A stretch of DNA of 64,000 nt from Segatella oris (GTDB lineage: Bacteria > Bacteroidota > Bacteroidia > Bacteroidales > Bacteroidaceae): NCBI RefSeq assembly GCF_900637655.1, contig NZ_LR134384.1, positions 1,798,001 through 1,862,000 on the forward strand, given 5' to 3'. Under the pieces are notes generated by a model, which was not told the origin of the DNA, did no database searches, and was given only the letters and a program-made list of their open reading frames with translations. The translations under genes were made by a program, and so were the position numbers. Below are positions 47,023-56,347 of the stretch, one piece after another. How positions within the stretch are numbered: the stretch's first letter is position 1; each line of letters begins with the position of its first letter.

Positions 47023-48057
47023 ATGAAAGAAATCAAAGCACTCTGCCGTCAGAATATATGGAATTTACCTTCCTATACTGCTATTGAAAGCGAGCATTCA
47101 GAACAGCAGGACATGCTGCTCCTGAACGCAAATGAAAATCCGTATAACAAGCCATTCAACCGCTATCCCACTCCACAACAACAGGAACTCAAACTGTTGA
47201 TTTCATCCGTAAAAGGCGTTCCTGCTGCTAATATCTTTTTGAGCAATGGAAGCAATGAGGCTATCGACATGACTTTCCGCATCTTTTGCGAGCCTGGGGT
47301 CGACAATGTTGTTGCCATTTCTCCTACTTACGATATGTACAGACGATGTGCTGAACTCAATAATATTGATTATCATTCTGTCCTGCTTGACGAGCACTAC
47401 CAAACAACGGCCGACAACCTACTCGGTGCTTGCAATGAACACACTAAATTAATATGCATTTGTTCACCCAATAATCCTACGGGAAACACGATAGACCATA
47501 CCGTAATTAAACAAGTTCTCTATTCTTTCCAAGGCATTGTCATCATCGATGAAGCCTATATTGACTTTGCAAACAGCCCTTCATTCGTCAAGGAACTGGC
47601 GCAATATCCAAACCTCATAGTGCTCAACACGATGAGCCACGCCTGGGGATTAGCCGCTATCCGATTAGGCATGGTCTTTGCCGATAAGCCCATTATAGAT
47701 TTGTTCAATAAAGTTGCTATGCCCTACAACATAAACGCATTGACCCAACAGCAAGCTATTGAAGCACTGAAAGATCCTTTTGAAACCGCCAAACGGGTAA
47801 GTCTCATTCAACAAGAACGCGCGAGAATGCTGTCAGCTTTCCAGGCTCTTCCTTGCTGTAAAAAAGTCTATCCTACGGAAGCAAACTTCTTCTTGGCCCA
47901 GATGATTGATGCACAAGCCATATATGATTACTTGCTTCATCAAGGTATTGCAGTGCATAACTGCGCACACATTGAACATTGTGAAAACTGTCTCCGCATC
48001 ACTATCGGTACGAAAACAGAAAACCAAGCATTGCTGGCTGCATTGAGAAAACTATAG
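47023..48057 (+). CDS. Histidinol-phosphate aminotransferase-like protein lacking the PLP lysine
   Basis: A 344-residue fold-I PLP aminotransferase most like HisC, which makes histidinol phosphate from imidazole-acetol phosphate. Expected motifs are present: NANENP near residue 38, the SNGSNEAID phosphate loop, CSPNNPTG, DEAYIDF and RLGM. The position of the Schiff-base lysine reads NTMSHAWG: His206 (codon CAC at 47638-47640) replaces the Lys of the usual S-K-A-W/F. HisC without Lys should not transaminate normally. No other his genes are nearby. It could be an inactive paralogue, a divergent enzyme or a recent mutation. Confidence 0.85.
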   Translation: MKEIKALCRQNIWNLPSYTAIESEHSEQQDMLLLNANENPYNKPFNRYPTPQQQELKLLISSVKGVPAANIFLSNGSNEAIDMTFRIFCEPGVDNVVAISPTYDMYRRCAELNNIDYHSVLLDEHYQTTADNLLGACNEHTKLICICSPNNPTGNTIDHTVIKQVLYSFQGIVIIDEAYIDFANSPSFVKELAQYPNLIVLNTMSHAWGLAAIRLGMVFADKPIIDLFNKVAMPYNINALTQQQAIEALKDPFETAKRVSLIQQERARMLSAFQALPCCKKVYPTEANFFLAQMIDAQAIYDYLLHQGIAVHNCAHIEHCENCLRITIGTKTENQALLAALRKL

Positions 48058-48092
48058 ACACGTGAAGTCTGTTTAAGCATCAATCTTTCTGC

Positions 48093-49030
48093 TTTCCCGT
48101 AGGGCGAGAAAGACGTTTTGAGGCTGTTTTTGTGTTTCTCGTAGGGCGTTAAAGCCGTTTTGAGGCTGTTTTTGTGTTTCCCGTAGGGCGAGAAAGCCAT
48201 TTTGGGGGTGTTTTTGTGTTTCTCGTAGGGCGTTAAAGCCATTTTGAGGCTGTTTTTGCGTTTCCCGTAGGGCGAGAAAGTCGTTTTGAGGGTGTTTTTG
48301 CGTTTCTCGTAGGGTGAGAAAGCCGTTTTGAGGCTGTTTTTGCGTTTCCACGGGGTTGGAAATGTAATTCTCAGCGTTTTTTCAGTTTCGGCCGTGGCGG
48401 AAACGCAGTTTTTTTCATTTTTAAGCTTTCGGCCATGGCCGAAATGCAGTTTTCGCCGTTTTTCGTTTTTCGGCCGCAGCCGAAACGCTCTTTTTGCTGT
48501 TTTCTACTCTTCGGCCATGGCCGAAAGTCGATTTTCGCTGTTTTTTCAGTTTCGGCCGCGGCGGAAATACTGTTTTCACTGTTTTTTGCTCGTCCGCCGT
48601 GGCGGAAAGCCGATTTCCAACGTTTTCTCGCTTTCATCCACGGATGACGGGCATTTTTTTGCCTTTTTTTAGCTTTCATCCATGGATGACGAATGATTTT
48701 CAGCGTTTTTTCGCTTTCATCCACGGATAACGGGCATTTTTTGCCTCTTTTTCGTTTTCATCCACGGATGACGAATGATTTTCGGTAAATCCAGCATTTC
48801 GTCGACCGACGAAGAACGCTTTTCATCGTTTTTCGCATTTCGTCGGTCGACGATGAGCATTTTTCGCTGTTTTTCGCGTTTCGTCAACCGACGACGGGTG
48901 TTTTTTCGCGATTTTCGCATTTCGTCGACCGACGATGAGCATTTTCCAGCGATTTCAGTATTTCGTCGACCGACGACGAGCATTTTCCGCCATTTTTCGC
49001 GTTTCGTCGGCCGACGACAGGCTTCTCTTT
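48093..49030. repeat. 41-bp-period dyad array II (23 units)
   Basis: Units begin at 48093, 48135, 48177, 48219, 48261, 48303, 48345, 48386, 48427, 48468, 48509, 48550, 48591, 48632, 48674, 48715, 48756, 48797, 48838, 48879, 48920, 48961 and 49002: steps of 42 bp in the first block and 41 almost throughout thereafter. Core blocks are CCGTAGGGCGAG (6 units), CCACGGGGTTGG (1), CGGCCATGGCCG and variants (6), CATCCATGGATG (4) and CGTCGACCGACG (6). Linkers share GAAAGNCGNTTTTNNNGCTG and T-rich ends with array I. Frames on either strand are repeat by-products. Confidence 0.93.
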
Positions 49031-49188
49031 GTAATACCTTTAATATAGAGGCATAAACCAACAGACCTGTCGAGTCACGAATGATTTTGTTATGACTAAG
49101 CAAGCAGACCAACAGAGAGTGGTATAACGCGATGTTGGTATTTTTTGCTTTTTAACCATTCTACTTTTTCCCTTTTTATTTTTTTTAC

Positions 49189-49196
49189 TACCTTTG
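49189..49196 (+). promoter_or_regulatory. -7 box for the carboxyltransferase operon
   Basis: TACCTTTG, 78 nt before the ATG at 49275, preceded by a very T-rich stretch. No clear TTG at -33. Confidence 0.55.
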
Positions 49197-49274
49197 CAGG
49201 CAGAACTATTGCGTAATCGGCATTTGGTTACCTTTTTTGCATTATGACTATAAAAAATTAATTGATAAAAACTT

Positions 49275-50840
49275 ATGAGTAAGCAAGTAGAAAAAATCAA
49301 GCAGCTTATTGCAAAACGCGAAGAGGCACGCCTTGGCGGTGGTCAGAAAGCTATCGACAAGCAGCACGAACGTGGTAAATACACTGCGCGCGAACGTATC
49401 GAAATGTTAGTTGATGAAGGCAGTTTCGAAGAATATGATATGTTCAAACTGCACCGTTGCCACAACTTCGGCATGGAAAAGAAGCAATTCTTAGGAGATG
49501 GTGTTGTTGCTGGTTCTGCAACCGTCAATGGTCGCTTGGTTTATCTTTATGCACAGGATTTTACAGTCAATGGCGGTTCATTGTCTGAAACAATGGCGCA
49601 GAAAATCTGTAAAGTCATGGACATGGCAATGAAGATGGGAGCGCCCGTTATCGGCATGAATGACTCTGGTGGTGCACGAATTCAAGAAGGAATTTCTGCA
49701 TTGGCAGGCTTTGGTGAAATCTTCGAACGCAATATTCTTGCCAGCGGTGTAATCCCTCAGATCAGTGCAATCATGGGGCCATGCGCCGGTGGTGCTGTAT
49801 ATTCTCCGGCACTGACCGACTTCACAATCATGACAGAAGGAACTTCTTACATGTTCCTGACAGGGCCGAAGGTTGTTAAAACTGTTACGGGAGAAGAGAT
49901 CGATGCCGAGCACTTAGGTGGTGCAAGCGTTCATGCAAGCAAGAGTGGTGTTACACATTTCACGGCAAAGACCGAAGAAGAGTGCATGGAACTCATCAAG
50001 ACACTCCTCTCTTACATCCCTTCCAACAACACCGAAAATGCTCCTCGTGTTGAGTGCGACGACCCTATCGACCGCAAGGAAGACCTGCTCAACGAAATTA
50101 TTCCGGAGGATCCCAACCAGGCATATGATATGTATAAGGTCATCAGCGCTGTTGTTGACAACGGAGAATTCTTCGAAATTCAGCCTAAGTTTGCCAAGAA
50201 TATCATCACGGGCTTTGCGCGTTTCAACGGCCAGAGCGTTGGCATTGTTGCCAACCAACCTGCAGCTTATGCCGGTGTTCTTGACGTTAATGCCAGCCGC
50301 AAGGGTGCACGCTTCGTACGCTTCTGCGATGCTTTCAACATTCCAATCGTCAGTTTGGTAGACGTTCCGGGCTTCCTGCCGGGTACGGGACAGGAATATA
50401 ACGCTGTCATTCTGCATGGAGCACAGTTGCTCTACGCTTATGGTGAAGCCACCGTTCCAAAGATTACAATCAATCTCCGCAAGAGCTATGGCGGTTCACA
50501 CATTGTGATGGGCTGCAAACAACTCCGTTCCGACCTCAACTTCGCATGGCCATCAGCCGAGATTGCAGTAATGGGTGCAAGCGGCGCCGTAGCAATTCTC
50601 TGCGGTAAGGAAGCGAAGAAAATCAAAGAAGAAGGTGGTGATGTCAAGGCATTCCTTGCTGAAAAGGAGGAAGATTACACCGAGACTTTTGCCAATCCAT
50701 ATCAGGCTGCCCAGTATGGTTATATTGATGATGTCATCGAACCACGTAATACGCGCTTCCGCATTTGTCGTGGTCTGGCTCAACTCGCAACCAAGCGCCA
50801 GAATATTCCTGCCAAGAAGCATGCCTGCATGCCCATGTAA
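49275..50840 (+). CDS. mmdA: Acyl-CoA carboxylase/decarboxylase carboxyltransferase subunit
   Basis: A 521-residue carboxyltransferase of the PccB/MmdA type, acting on propionyl-/methylmalonyl-CoA. Both crotonase-like halves are present: GARIQEGISALAGFGEIF and GPCAGGAVYSPALTDF (first oxyanion hole), then VDVPGFLPGTGQEY and GASGAVAIL (second half). Together with the 49-residue protein and the biotin carrier downstream it resembles methylmalonyl-CoA decarboxylase, which in propionate-forming Bacteroidetes couples decarboxylation to sodium export. No membrane beta subunit or biotin carboxylase is in the window, so carboxylase and decarboxylase roles cannot be separated. Confidence 0.92.
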   Translation: MSKQVEKIKQLIAKREEARLGGGQKAIDKQHERGKYTARERIEMLVDEGSFEEYDMFKLHRCHNFGMEKKQFLGDGVVAGSATVNGRLVYLYAQDFTVNGGSLSETMAQKICKVMDMAMKMGAPVIGMNDSGGARIQEGISALAGFGEIFERNILASGVIPQISAIMGPCAGGAVYSPALTDFTIMTEGTSYMFLTGPKVVKTVTGEEIDAEHLGGASVHASKSGVTHFTAKTEEECMELIKTLLSYIPSNNTENAPRVECDDPIDRKEDLLNEIIPEDPNQAYDMYKVISAVVDNGEFFEIQPKFAKNIITGFARFNGQSVGIVANQPAAYAGVLDVNASRKGARFVRFCDAFNIPIVSLVDVPGFLPGTGQEYNAVILHGAQLLYAYGEATVPKITINLRKSYGGSHIVMGCKQLRSDLNFAWPSAEIAVMGASGAVAILCGKEAKKIKEEGGDVKAFLAEKEEDYTETFANPYQAAQYGYIDDVIEPRNTRFRICRGLAQLATKRQNIPAKKHACMPM

Positions 50841-50877
50841 TCCGGGTTGAAAACGAAAAACAATAACGTAACAAACG

Positions 50878-51027
50878 ATGGATAAGAATATATATGCGGC
50901 TATTGCCATGGCACTCTATGAGTTTGAAGGCAATAATGTACACGACTATGAACCTGGCAAAATCACGATTGAGCCACACCATACGCTATGGAATGCCAAG
51001 TTCCTGTCATTAACCAAAAAACCATAA
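50878..51027 (+). CDS. 49-residue decarboxylase accessory subunit (OadG-tail-like)
   Basis: A short gene starting MDKNIYAAIAMALYEFEGNN and ending SLTKKP, 37 nt after the carboxyltransferase gene and 6 nt before the biotin carrier. The YAAIAMALYE motif is that found in the soluble C-terminal part of OadG/MmdC-type gamma-delta subunits, here without the membrane helix. The spacing and conserved operon position argue that it is real. It probably helps assemble the carboxyltransferase with the carrier protein; this is inference. Confidence 0.7.
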   Translation: MDKNIYAAIAMALYEFEGNNVHDYEPGKITIEPHHTLWNAKFLSLTKKP

Positions 51028-51033
51028 CAGAAT

Positions 51034-51459
51034 ATGAAAGAGTTTAAATATACAATCGATGGTAAGGAATACAACGTAACCATCGGTGAAATCGATGAGA
51101 ACAATGTTGCCCATGTAACTGTAAATGGCGACGATTTCAAGGTTCAGATGGAGAAGGAAGCAGAGCCTGAGAAGAAGAAAGTCGTATTGGGTAAACCTGC
51201 CCAGACCGAAGAGTCAGAAGCTGCTCCCGCCGCCAATGTCAATACCAATAACGCTGTCAAGGCTCCGCTTCCAGGCACGATTACAGCTATCAACGTAGAA
51301 GTAGGTCAGGAAGTAAAGGCCGGAGATGCAGTCGTCGTACTTGAGGCTATGAAAATGGCCAATAACATCGAAGCTGAAAAAGACGGAAAAATTACGGCAA
51401 TCTGTGTCAAGATTGGCCAAACCGTGCTTGAAGAAGACCCGCTCATTGTTATCGAATAA
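51034..51459 (+). CDS. Biotin carboxyl carrier protein
   Basis: A 141-residue carrier. The N-terminal part (about 45 residues, TIDGKEYNVTIGEIDENN) is a beta-rich OadA-like lead, followed by an Ala/Glu/Asn linker and a biotinyl domain with Lys107 in EAMKM as the biotinylation site. It lies 6 nt after the 49-aa gene and ends the operon at a strong terminator. Confidence 0.93.
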   Translation: MKEFKYTIDGKEYNVTIGEIDENNVAHVTVNGDDFKVQMEKEAEPEKKKVVLGKPAQTEESEAAPAANVNTNNAVKAPLPGTITAINVEVGQEVKAGDAVVVLEAMKMANNIEAEKDGKITAICVKIGQTVLEEDPLIVIE

Positions 51460-51482
51460 ATAAGAACAACTTTATTTATAAG

Positions 51483-51523
51483 AAAGAGGATATGCCTGAA
51501 AATCAAGTATATCCTCTTTTTTA
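51483..51523 (+). terminator. Terminator of the carboxyltransferase-biotin operon
   Basis: AAAGAGGATAT (51483-51493) pairs with ATATCCTCTTT (51509-51519), followed by more T. It starts 23 nt after the biotin carrier stop. A further membrane decarboxylase subunit is thus not in this transcript. Confidence 0.85.
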
Positions 51524-51655
51524 TCTGTCATTCAAAGCTGATATCAGCCATTCCTTATCTATAATTTAATCAATGTATAAAGCATGCCCTCTACTGAAAA
51601 AAATACAGAAAACCGAAAATCTATAATACTTTGATAGTCAACTTTAAGACTTGTT

Positions 51656-52099
51656 TTATCGAATTCTGTCTGCATCCCTGACTAATTTTTCGTCTGCAAG
51701 GATGGCATTACGCGCCATATGATGAAGGAAAAACGCAATAATGGGCAGACAAAAGGCAAAGCGAAGAGAGACGGATGCCGTTGATGTGAAATGGAAGAAT
51801 GCAAAATAAGCATACCAAAGAACGATAAGAATCATATTAATCACACACAACTTTACCTGAAACAAACGCTGATGATACTTGAAAATAGCCCACAATGTGA
51901 GCGGACAAGTCAGCAACAACAGTGCAAAAAGTGGACTTACGAAGAATGAAATCCCTGCGTTGCTGCGTATCCAAAGATTAGTGACAATGCTGTCTGGCTC
52001 CATACCGGAAGCCTTCAAAGAGGCTATCGGAAGGCATAGACAGACAATAGTCACAATCAGAGCTGCCAATAAATACAGAGTCTGCTTACGCTGTATCAT
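51656..52099 (-). CDS. DUF4293 membrane protein
   Basis: A 147-residue protein with four hydrophobic segments (starting MIQRKQTLYLLAALIVTIVC), typical of DUF4293, a Bacteroidetes-only family of unknown role. It is the last gene of the bamD-rpoZ-DUF4293 cluster; one base separates it from rpoZ. This order is widely conserved, but the functional link is not known. Confidence 0.88.
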   Translation of the reverse strand: MIQRKQTLYLLAALIVTIVCLCLPIASLKASGMEPDSIVTNLWIRSNAGISFFVSPLFALLLLTCPLTLWAIFKYHQRLFQVKLCVINMILIVLWYAYFAFFHFTSTASVSLRFAFCLPIIAFFLHHMARNAILADEKLVRDADRIR

Positions 52100-52100
52100 C

Positions 52101-52436
52101 TTATTCCTCTACGTTAGTTTCTTTCGAAGGATCGCGCCAATAGACGTTTCCTTCAATGAATTCCTCTGTTGCAAGCAGTGTTGGTTTCGGCAGTTTCTCG
52201 TAATAACGCGAGATTTCTATCTGCTCGCGGTTCTCGAAAACCTCCTCAAGAGAATCATTATAAGAAGCAAATTCAGCAAGTTTCTTATTCAAATCCTGCT
52301 TGATTTCAACAGAGATTTGATTAGAACGCTTAGAAATGATTGCTACACTCTCATAGATGTTACCGGTTTCCTTGCAGAGCTCCATGATATCACGAGTTAC
52401 AGTATTAACCGGTGCTTTTGATTTCTTGTAATCCAT
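52101..52436 (-). CDS. rpoZ: RNA polymerase omega subunit, Bacteroidetes type
   Basis: A 111-residue Rpb6/omega-like protein: NTVTRDIMELCKETGNIYES, then VAIISKRSNQISVEIKQDL, matching omega's conserved helix that clamps the beta-prime C-terminus. It assists RNA polymerase assembly. It lies 7 nt after bamD and 1 nt before the DUF4293 gene. The C-terminal tail is acidic and longer than in E. coli. Confidence 0.88.
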   Translation of the reverse strand: MDYKKSKAPVNTVTRDIMELCKETGNIYESVAIISKRSNQISVEIKQDLNKKLAEFASYNDSLEEVFENREQIEISRYYEKLPKPTLLATEEFIEGNVYWRDPSKETNVEE

Positions 52437-52443
52437 TATTTAT

Positions 52444-53295
52444 TTAATTGTTATTATTGTTGTCTGTAGAACTCTCTCCCGTATACTTCTTGCAACGGGC
52501 AATAAACTTCTCGGCGATGCTCTTATCCTTGGAGTCAGGGAACTGATTGATAAAGCCATAGCATTCGTCTTCAGCATCCTGATAGCGCTCCAAGCGTTTA
52601 GTTTCCACACTTTGCTCGGCAAGTTCAAACTTACTCTTCATCAACAACAGTGAAAATTCCTCACGCAAAGCAGTATAAGGATAATCTTTCAAGGCATTCT
52701 GGCAGGTGACGATACAAGCTTCATAGTTGTTACCGCCATCCGAACAGTTACCGAAATAAGGGCCAAGATTATAATAGAGTCGAGCTGAATAAAGCTCTTT
52801 CAAAACAAGCTTATCCTGCAATTCAAACAGATATTTCTGTGCCTCGGGCTTCAGTTTTGCATCGGGATAGAGATCAAGATAGGTCTGAAAAGCATTGATA
52901 GCAGATACTGTCATTGACTGATCAAGGCGCGGTTCCGGCGTACTTTTATAAAGACTCAACCCTTCATAATAATGAGCCATCTCCGCAAGATATCCTTTCG
53001 GATAAGACTGATAATAGCGTTTGAAAGCCTGGGCTGCCCCTTCATAGTCCATACTTCCATATTCGGCCATAGCCAACATATACAGACTTTCCTGTGCATT
53101 ATCAGTTCCTTTCTGGATATTGATGAGGTCGGTCAGCAATGTAATAGCCTGCGTATATCTTCCTTTAGCATAGCACTCTTTAGCGAATTCATACTTGTAC
53201 TGATAGTTGTCTGTCTTGTACACTTTATTGAATTCTTGGGCACAACTCGAGAAAAGTAACACCATGCATATAGGAAGTAAACCCTTTTTCTTCAT
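52444..53295 (-). CDS. bamD: Outer-membrane assembly lipoprotein BamD
   Basis: A 283-residue lipoprotein (signal MKKKGLLPICMVLLFSSC, lipidated Cys18) with TPR-like helical repeats (YAKGRYTQAITLLTDLINI, YGSMDYEGAAQAFKRYY, YPDAKLKPEAQKYLFEL) characteristic of BamD, which works with BamA to insert outer-membrane barrels. The start is the ATG at 53295, chosen for the normal signal peptide; ATG at 53304 and an earlier start are alternatives. It ends in a run of Asn. Promoter at 53314-53344. Confidence 0.92.
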   Translation of the reverse strand: MKKKGLLPICMVLLFSSCAQEFNKVYKTDNYQYKYEFAKECYAKGRYTQAITLLTDLINIQKGTDNAQESLYMLAMAEYGSMDYEGAAQAFKRYYQSYPKGYLAEMAHYYEGLSLYKSTPEPRLDQSMTVSAINAFQTYLDLYPDAKLKPEAQKYLFELQDKLVLKELYSARLYYNLGPYFGNCSDGGNNYEACIVTCQNALKDYPYTALREEFSLLLMKSKFELAEQSVETKRLERYQDAEDECYGFINQFPDSKDKSIAEKFIARCKKYTGESSTDNNNNN

Positions 53296-53313
53296 ATCAA
53301 ACATTTTGAATTG

Positions 53314-53344
53314 CAAAGTTACGGACTTTTCTATGATTTGCAAA
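53314..53344 (-). promoter_or_regulatory. Promoter of bamD-rpoZ-DUF4293
   Basis: Read on the minus strand, TTTG (53344-53341) and TAACTTTG (53321-53314) are 19 nt apart, 18 nt before the chosen ATG. Confidence 0.7.
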
Positions 53345-53569
53345 GTAAAAGATACACTTTTTCGTAAAATATTAACCTTTATAACGTATCAAGCAATATT
53401 ATAATTCATTCCGACGAGTATTTTCTGATATTATAAGCCAAATAAAACTCAATCTGACACAGCTCTTTTGAGCTTGACAAAACAATACGACACCCGAAGC
53501 ATGGCATTCTACAATGGTGCTTCCCATGATAAATTTAACAATAAGCATTTTATTCGGTCGCATAATTCC

Positions 53570-53948
53570 AAATAATAAAGTATAATTTATTTCTTTATAA
53601 ATACCTTTACAAACTCTTTCATTTGCTCTGTATATTTGAAAAGCAAGTCTCCTTCATTCCAAATACGCCCTATTTTTTAGGGTTTTATAATCCTTTGACT
53701 GTCAGAAGATTATGGATTTCATTAGAAAATAAGATGCAAAATCATGCTGAAAAGCAGTGCAATTTGCATCAAAATACACTGTAATATGCCTCAGATTGGC
53801 ACGCGTTTTGGCCCAAATAACGGTGTAATTCGCATCAAATTGCAACGCTTTATGAACGAAATCACCCATCAAATACTTTGGAGAGATAAAATAAAGCCTG
53901 TTTTTCAGCTTTTTCATTTCTATTTGCTCATCTCCCAAAGTGTTAAAA
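53570..53948 (-). repeat. Interspersed element, copy D (full length, inverted)
   Basis: Read on the minus strand, this copy opens with TTTTAACACTT (53948-53938). It then has GAAAAACAGGCTTTATTTTA, five 22-bp degenerate units (53859-53750), a CTAAAAAATAGGGCGTATTTG segment split by small changes, and GTAAAGGTATTTATAAAGAAA near the end. The order and spacing match copies B and E. It occupies most of the gene-free region between the divergent bamD and uvrB promoters; I see nothing else in 53345-53569 or 53949-54108. Confidence 0.75.
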
Positions 53949-54108
53949 CAGAGCATTATTATTTACACAAAAAATAAATATTTCTGCCTTTAACTGTTGT
54001 TCAGAATATGACTATCAAAATACGTTGTCTTATACTGTCAGTCTGCTATTTCTGTTCTTCATCATAATATTTTCATGAAACTGAAGAAAGATTTTACTTC
54101 GCATAAGA

Positions 54109-54139
54109 TTGCATAATCATTGGGGATTTCGTAAATTTG
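54109..54139 (+). promoter_or_regulatory. Promoter of uvrB
   Basis: TTG (54109-54111) and TAAATTTG (54132-54139) are 20 nt apart, 29 nt before the ATG at 54169. The TTG is in frame with uvrB but is the -33 element, not the start. Confidence 0.7.
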
Positions 54140-54168
54140 CAGTTGAAACAAAGGATAATAAAGAATAC

Positions 54169-56217
54169 ATGGATTTCAAACTTACTTCAAAATACAGTCC
54201 TACCGGTGACCAACCCGAAGCCATTGAGCAATTGACAGAAGGCATCAAAGAAGGTATCCCTGCACAGGTTTTGTTGGGTGTTACCGGCTCAGGAAAGACA
54301 TTTACTGTGGCCAATGTCATTGCAAACGCCAACAAGCCAACCTTGATTTTAAGTCATAACAAGACACTTGCAGCCCAGCTCTATGAGGAAATGAAGGGCT
54401 TTTTCCCTGATAATGCCGTGGAATATTATGTTTCATACTACGACTATTACCAACCCGAAGCCTATCTTCCGACCTCAGACACCTATATAGAGAAAGACCT
54501 TGCTATCAATGACGAGATAGATAAACTGCGATTAGGTGCCGTTTCTGCCCTGCTTTCCGGCCGCAAAGACGTGATTGTAGTATCGTCGGTTTCATGTATT
54601 TATGGTATGGGAGGGCCTGTTGCCATGCAGGAAAGTATCATCAAAATCAAGCGTGGACAGACACTCGACCGCAATGAGTTTTTGCGCAAACTCGTTGATG
54701 CGCTCTACGTAAGAAACGATATTGATTTGCAAAGGGGAACCTTTCGGGTGAAAGGCGACACGGTAGATATCTCCATGGCTTATAGCGACAATATCCTCCG
54801 TGTGACGTGGTGGGACGATGAAATTGACTGTATTGAGGAAGTGGACAGCGCGACTTTTCACAGCTTAGAGCGTTTTGAGACCTATGAAATCTATCCTGCA
54901 AATCTCTTCGTTACCTCGAAAGAACAGACCGAACGGGCTATCCGCATGATACAAGACGACTTGACAGAGCGCGTGGAATACTTTAACTCAATTGGTGATA
55001 ACATTAAGGCTCAGCGAGTTAAAGAACGTGTGGAATATGACATGGAGATGATAAAAGAGTTGGGACATTGCAGTGGTATTGAGAACTACTCGCGCTATTT
55101 CGATGGCCGCCAGCCAGGAGAACGCCCCTATTGCCTGCTTGATTTCTTCCCAAAAGACTATCTGATGGTGATTGACGAAAGCCATGTGAGCGTGCCACAA
55201 ATCAATGCAATGTACGGCGGAGACCGTGCCCGAAAGCAGAATCTCGTGGAATATGGTTTCCGATTGCCGGCAGCTTTCGACAACCGTCCATTGAGATTTG
55301 AGGAATTCCATTCACTGATTAACCAGATTATCTACGTCAGTGCAACACCGGCCAAATATGAAATAGAAGAGGCTGAGGGTGTTATTGTGGAACAGATTAT
55401 CCGTCCTACCGGGCTGTTAGACCCCGAAATAGAGGTTCGTCCATCAGAAAATCAGATAGATGATCTCATGGATGAGATTCTAACACGCATTCACCGACAG
55501 GAAAGAGTGCTCGTAACAACGCTTACAAAGCGAATGGCAGAAGAACTAACAGAATATCTTTTGAACCATGAAATAAAGGCAAACTATATTCATAGTGACG
55601 TGGCAACACTCGACCGCGTGAAGATTATGAACGACCTGCGAGCCGGTGTTTTTGATGTTCTTGTTGGCGTAAACCTACTTCGCGAGGGTCTTGATTTGCC
55701 GGAAGTGTCGTTGGTTGCCATTCTCGACGCAGACAAAGAAGGTTTCTTGCGCAGTCATCGTAGCCTGACACAGACAGCAGGTCGCGCAGCAAGAAATGTC
55801 AATGGAAAGGTGATTATGTATGCCGATACTATCACGGAAAGCATGCAGAAAACTATAGACGAAACTGCACGTCGACGCAGTATACAGCTGAAATACAATG
55901 AAGATCACCATATCACACCTAAACAAATCAAGAAACAGATAGGCTCCTCATTAGCAAGTTTGTCTGTCGAAAGTAATGACAGAAAAAATGCAGCGACACA
56001 GAATGGCAAATATCCTGGCATTTATTTGGAGCCGGAGAGTGGTGCCTTTGCTGCTGATCCGATTGTAAAACGCATGTCAAAGGCAGAATTAGAGAAGAGC
56101 ATTGCCAACACAACAGCTCTTATGAAGCAAGCAGCAAAAGACCTTGACTTTATTCAAGCCGCTCAATATCGCGATGAAATCATCCGCTTGCAGGAACAGT
56201 TGAAAGACAAAGTATAA
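54169..56217 (+). CDS. uvrB: Excinuclease ABC subunit B
   Basis: A 682-residue UvrB, the damage-verifying helicase of nucleotide excision repair. It starts [19 protein letters not shown]. Walker A is GVTGSGKT (37-44), the beta-hairpin region is [18 protein letters not shown], then the helicase motifs ([51 protein letters not shown]) and the C-terminal UVR motif ([15 protein letters not shown]) that binds UvrA/UvrC. The ATG at 54169 follows a good promoter. Length is normal. It appears monocistronic. Confidence 0.97.
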   Translation: MDFKLTSKYSPTGDQPEAIEQLTEGIKEGIPAQVLLGVTGSGKTFTVANVIANANKPTLILSHNKTLAAQLYEEMKGFFPDNAVEYYVSYYDYYQPEAYLPTSDTYIEKDLAINDEIDKLRLGAVSALLSGRKDVIVVSSVSCIYGMGGPVAMQESIIKIKRGQTLDRNEFLRKLVDALYVRNDIDLQRGTFRVKGDTVDISMAYSDNILRVTWWDDEIDCIEEVDSATFHSLERFETYEIYPANLFVTSKEQTERAIRMIQDDLTERVEYFNSIGDNIKAQRVKERVEYDMEMIKELGHCSGIENYSRYFDGRQPGERPYCLLDFFPKDYLMVIDESHVSVPQINAMYGGDRARKQNLVEYGFRLPAAFDNRPLRFEEFHSLINQIIYVSATPAKYEIEEAEGVIVEQIIRPTGLLDPEIEVRPSENQIDDLMDEILTRIHRQERVLVTTLTKRMAEELTEYLLNHEIKANYIHSDVATLDRVKIMNDLRAGVFDVLVGVNLLREGLDLPEVSLVAILDADKEGFLRSHRSLTQTAGRAARNVNGKVIMYADTITESMQKTIDETARRRSIQLKYNEDHHITPKQIKKQIGSSLASLSVESNDRKNAATQNGKYPGIYLEPESGAFAADPIVKRMSKAELEKSIANTTALMKQAAKDLDFIQAAQYRDEIIRLQEQLKDKV

Positions 56218-56347
56218 AGCCCAGATGGGAGAATAGGATAGGAAAGCGATTTTTATTAATTATCGTTAAGTTTGGAAAATCAAGCGTAACGCCATCTGTT
56301 CTCTCGTCTTTTTTTAGTAATTTTGTCATATTATATTTGATTATCTT

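Noticed and set aside
48371..49112. Minus-strand repeat frames rich in Lys, Arg and Pro in array II
   Set aside because: Products of repeat translation in an open frame; the same reasoning as for array I, and no ribosome binding site or promoter.
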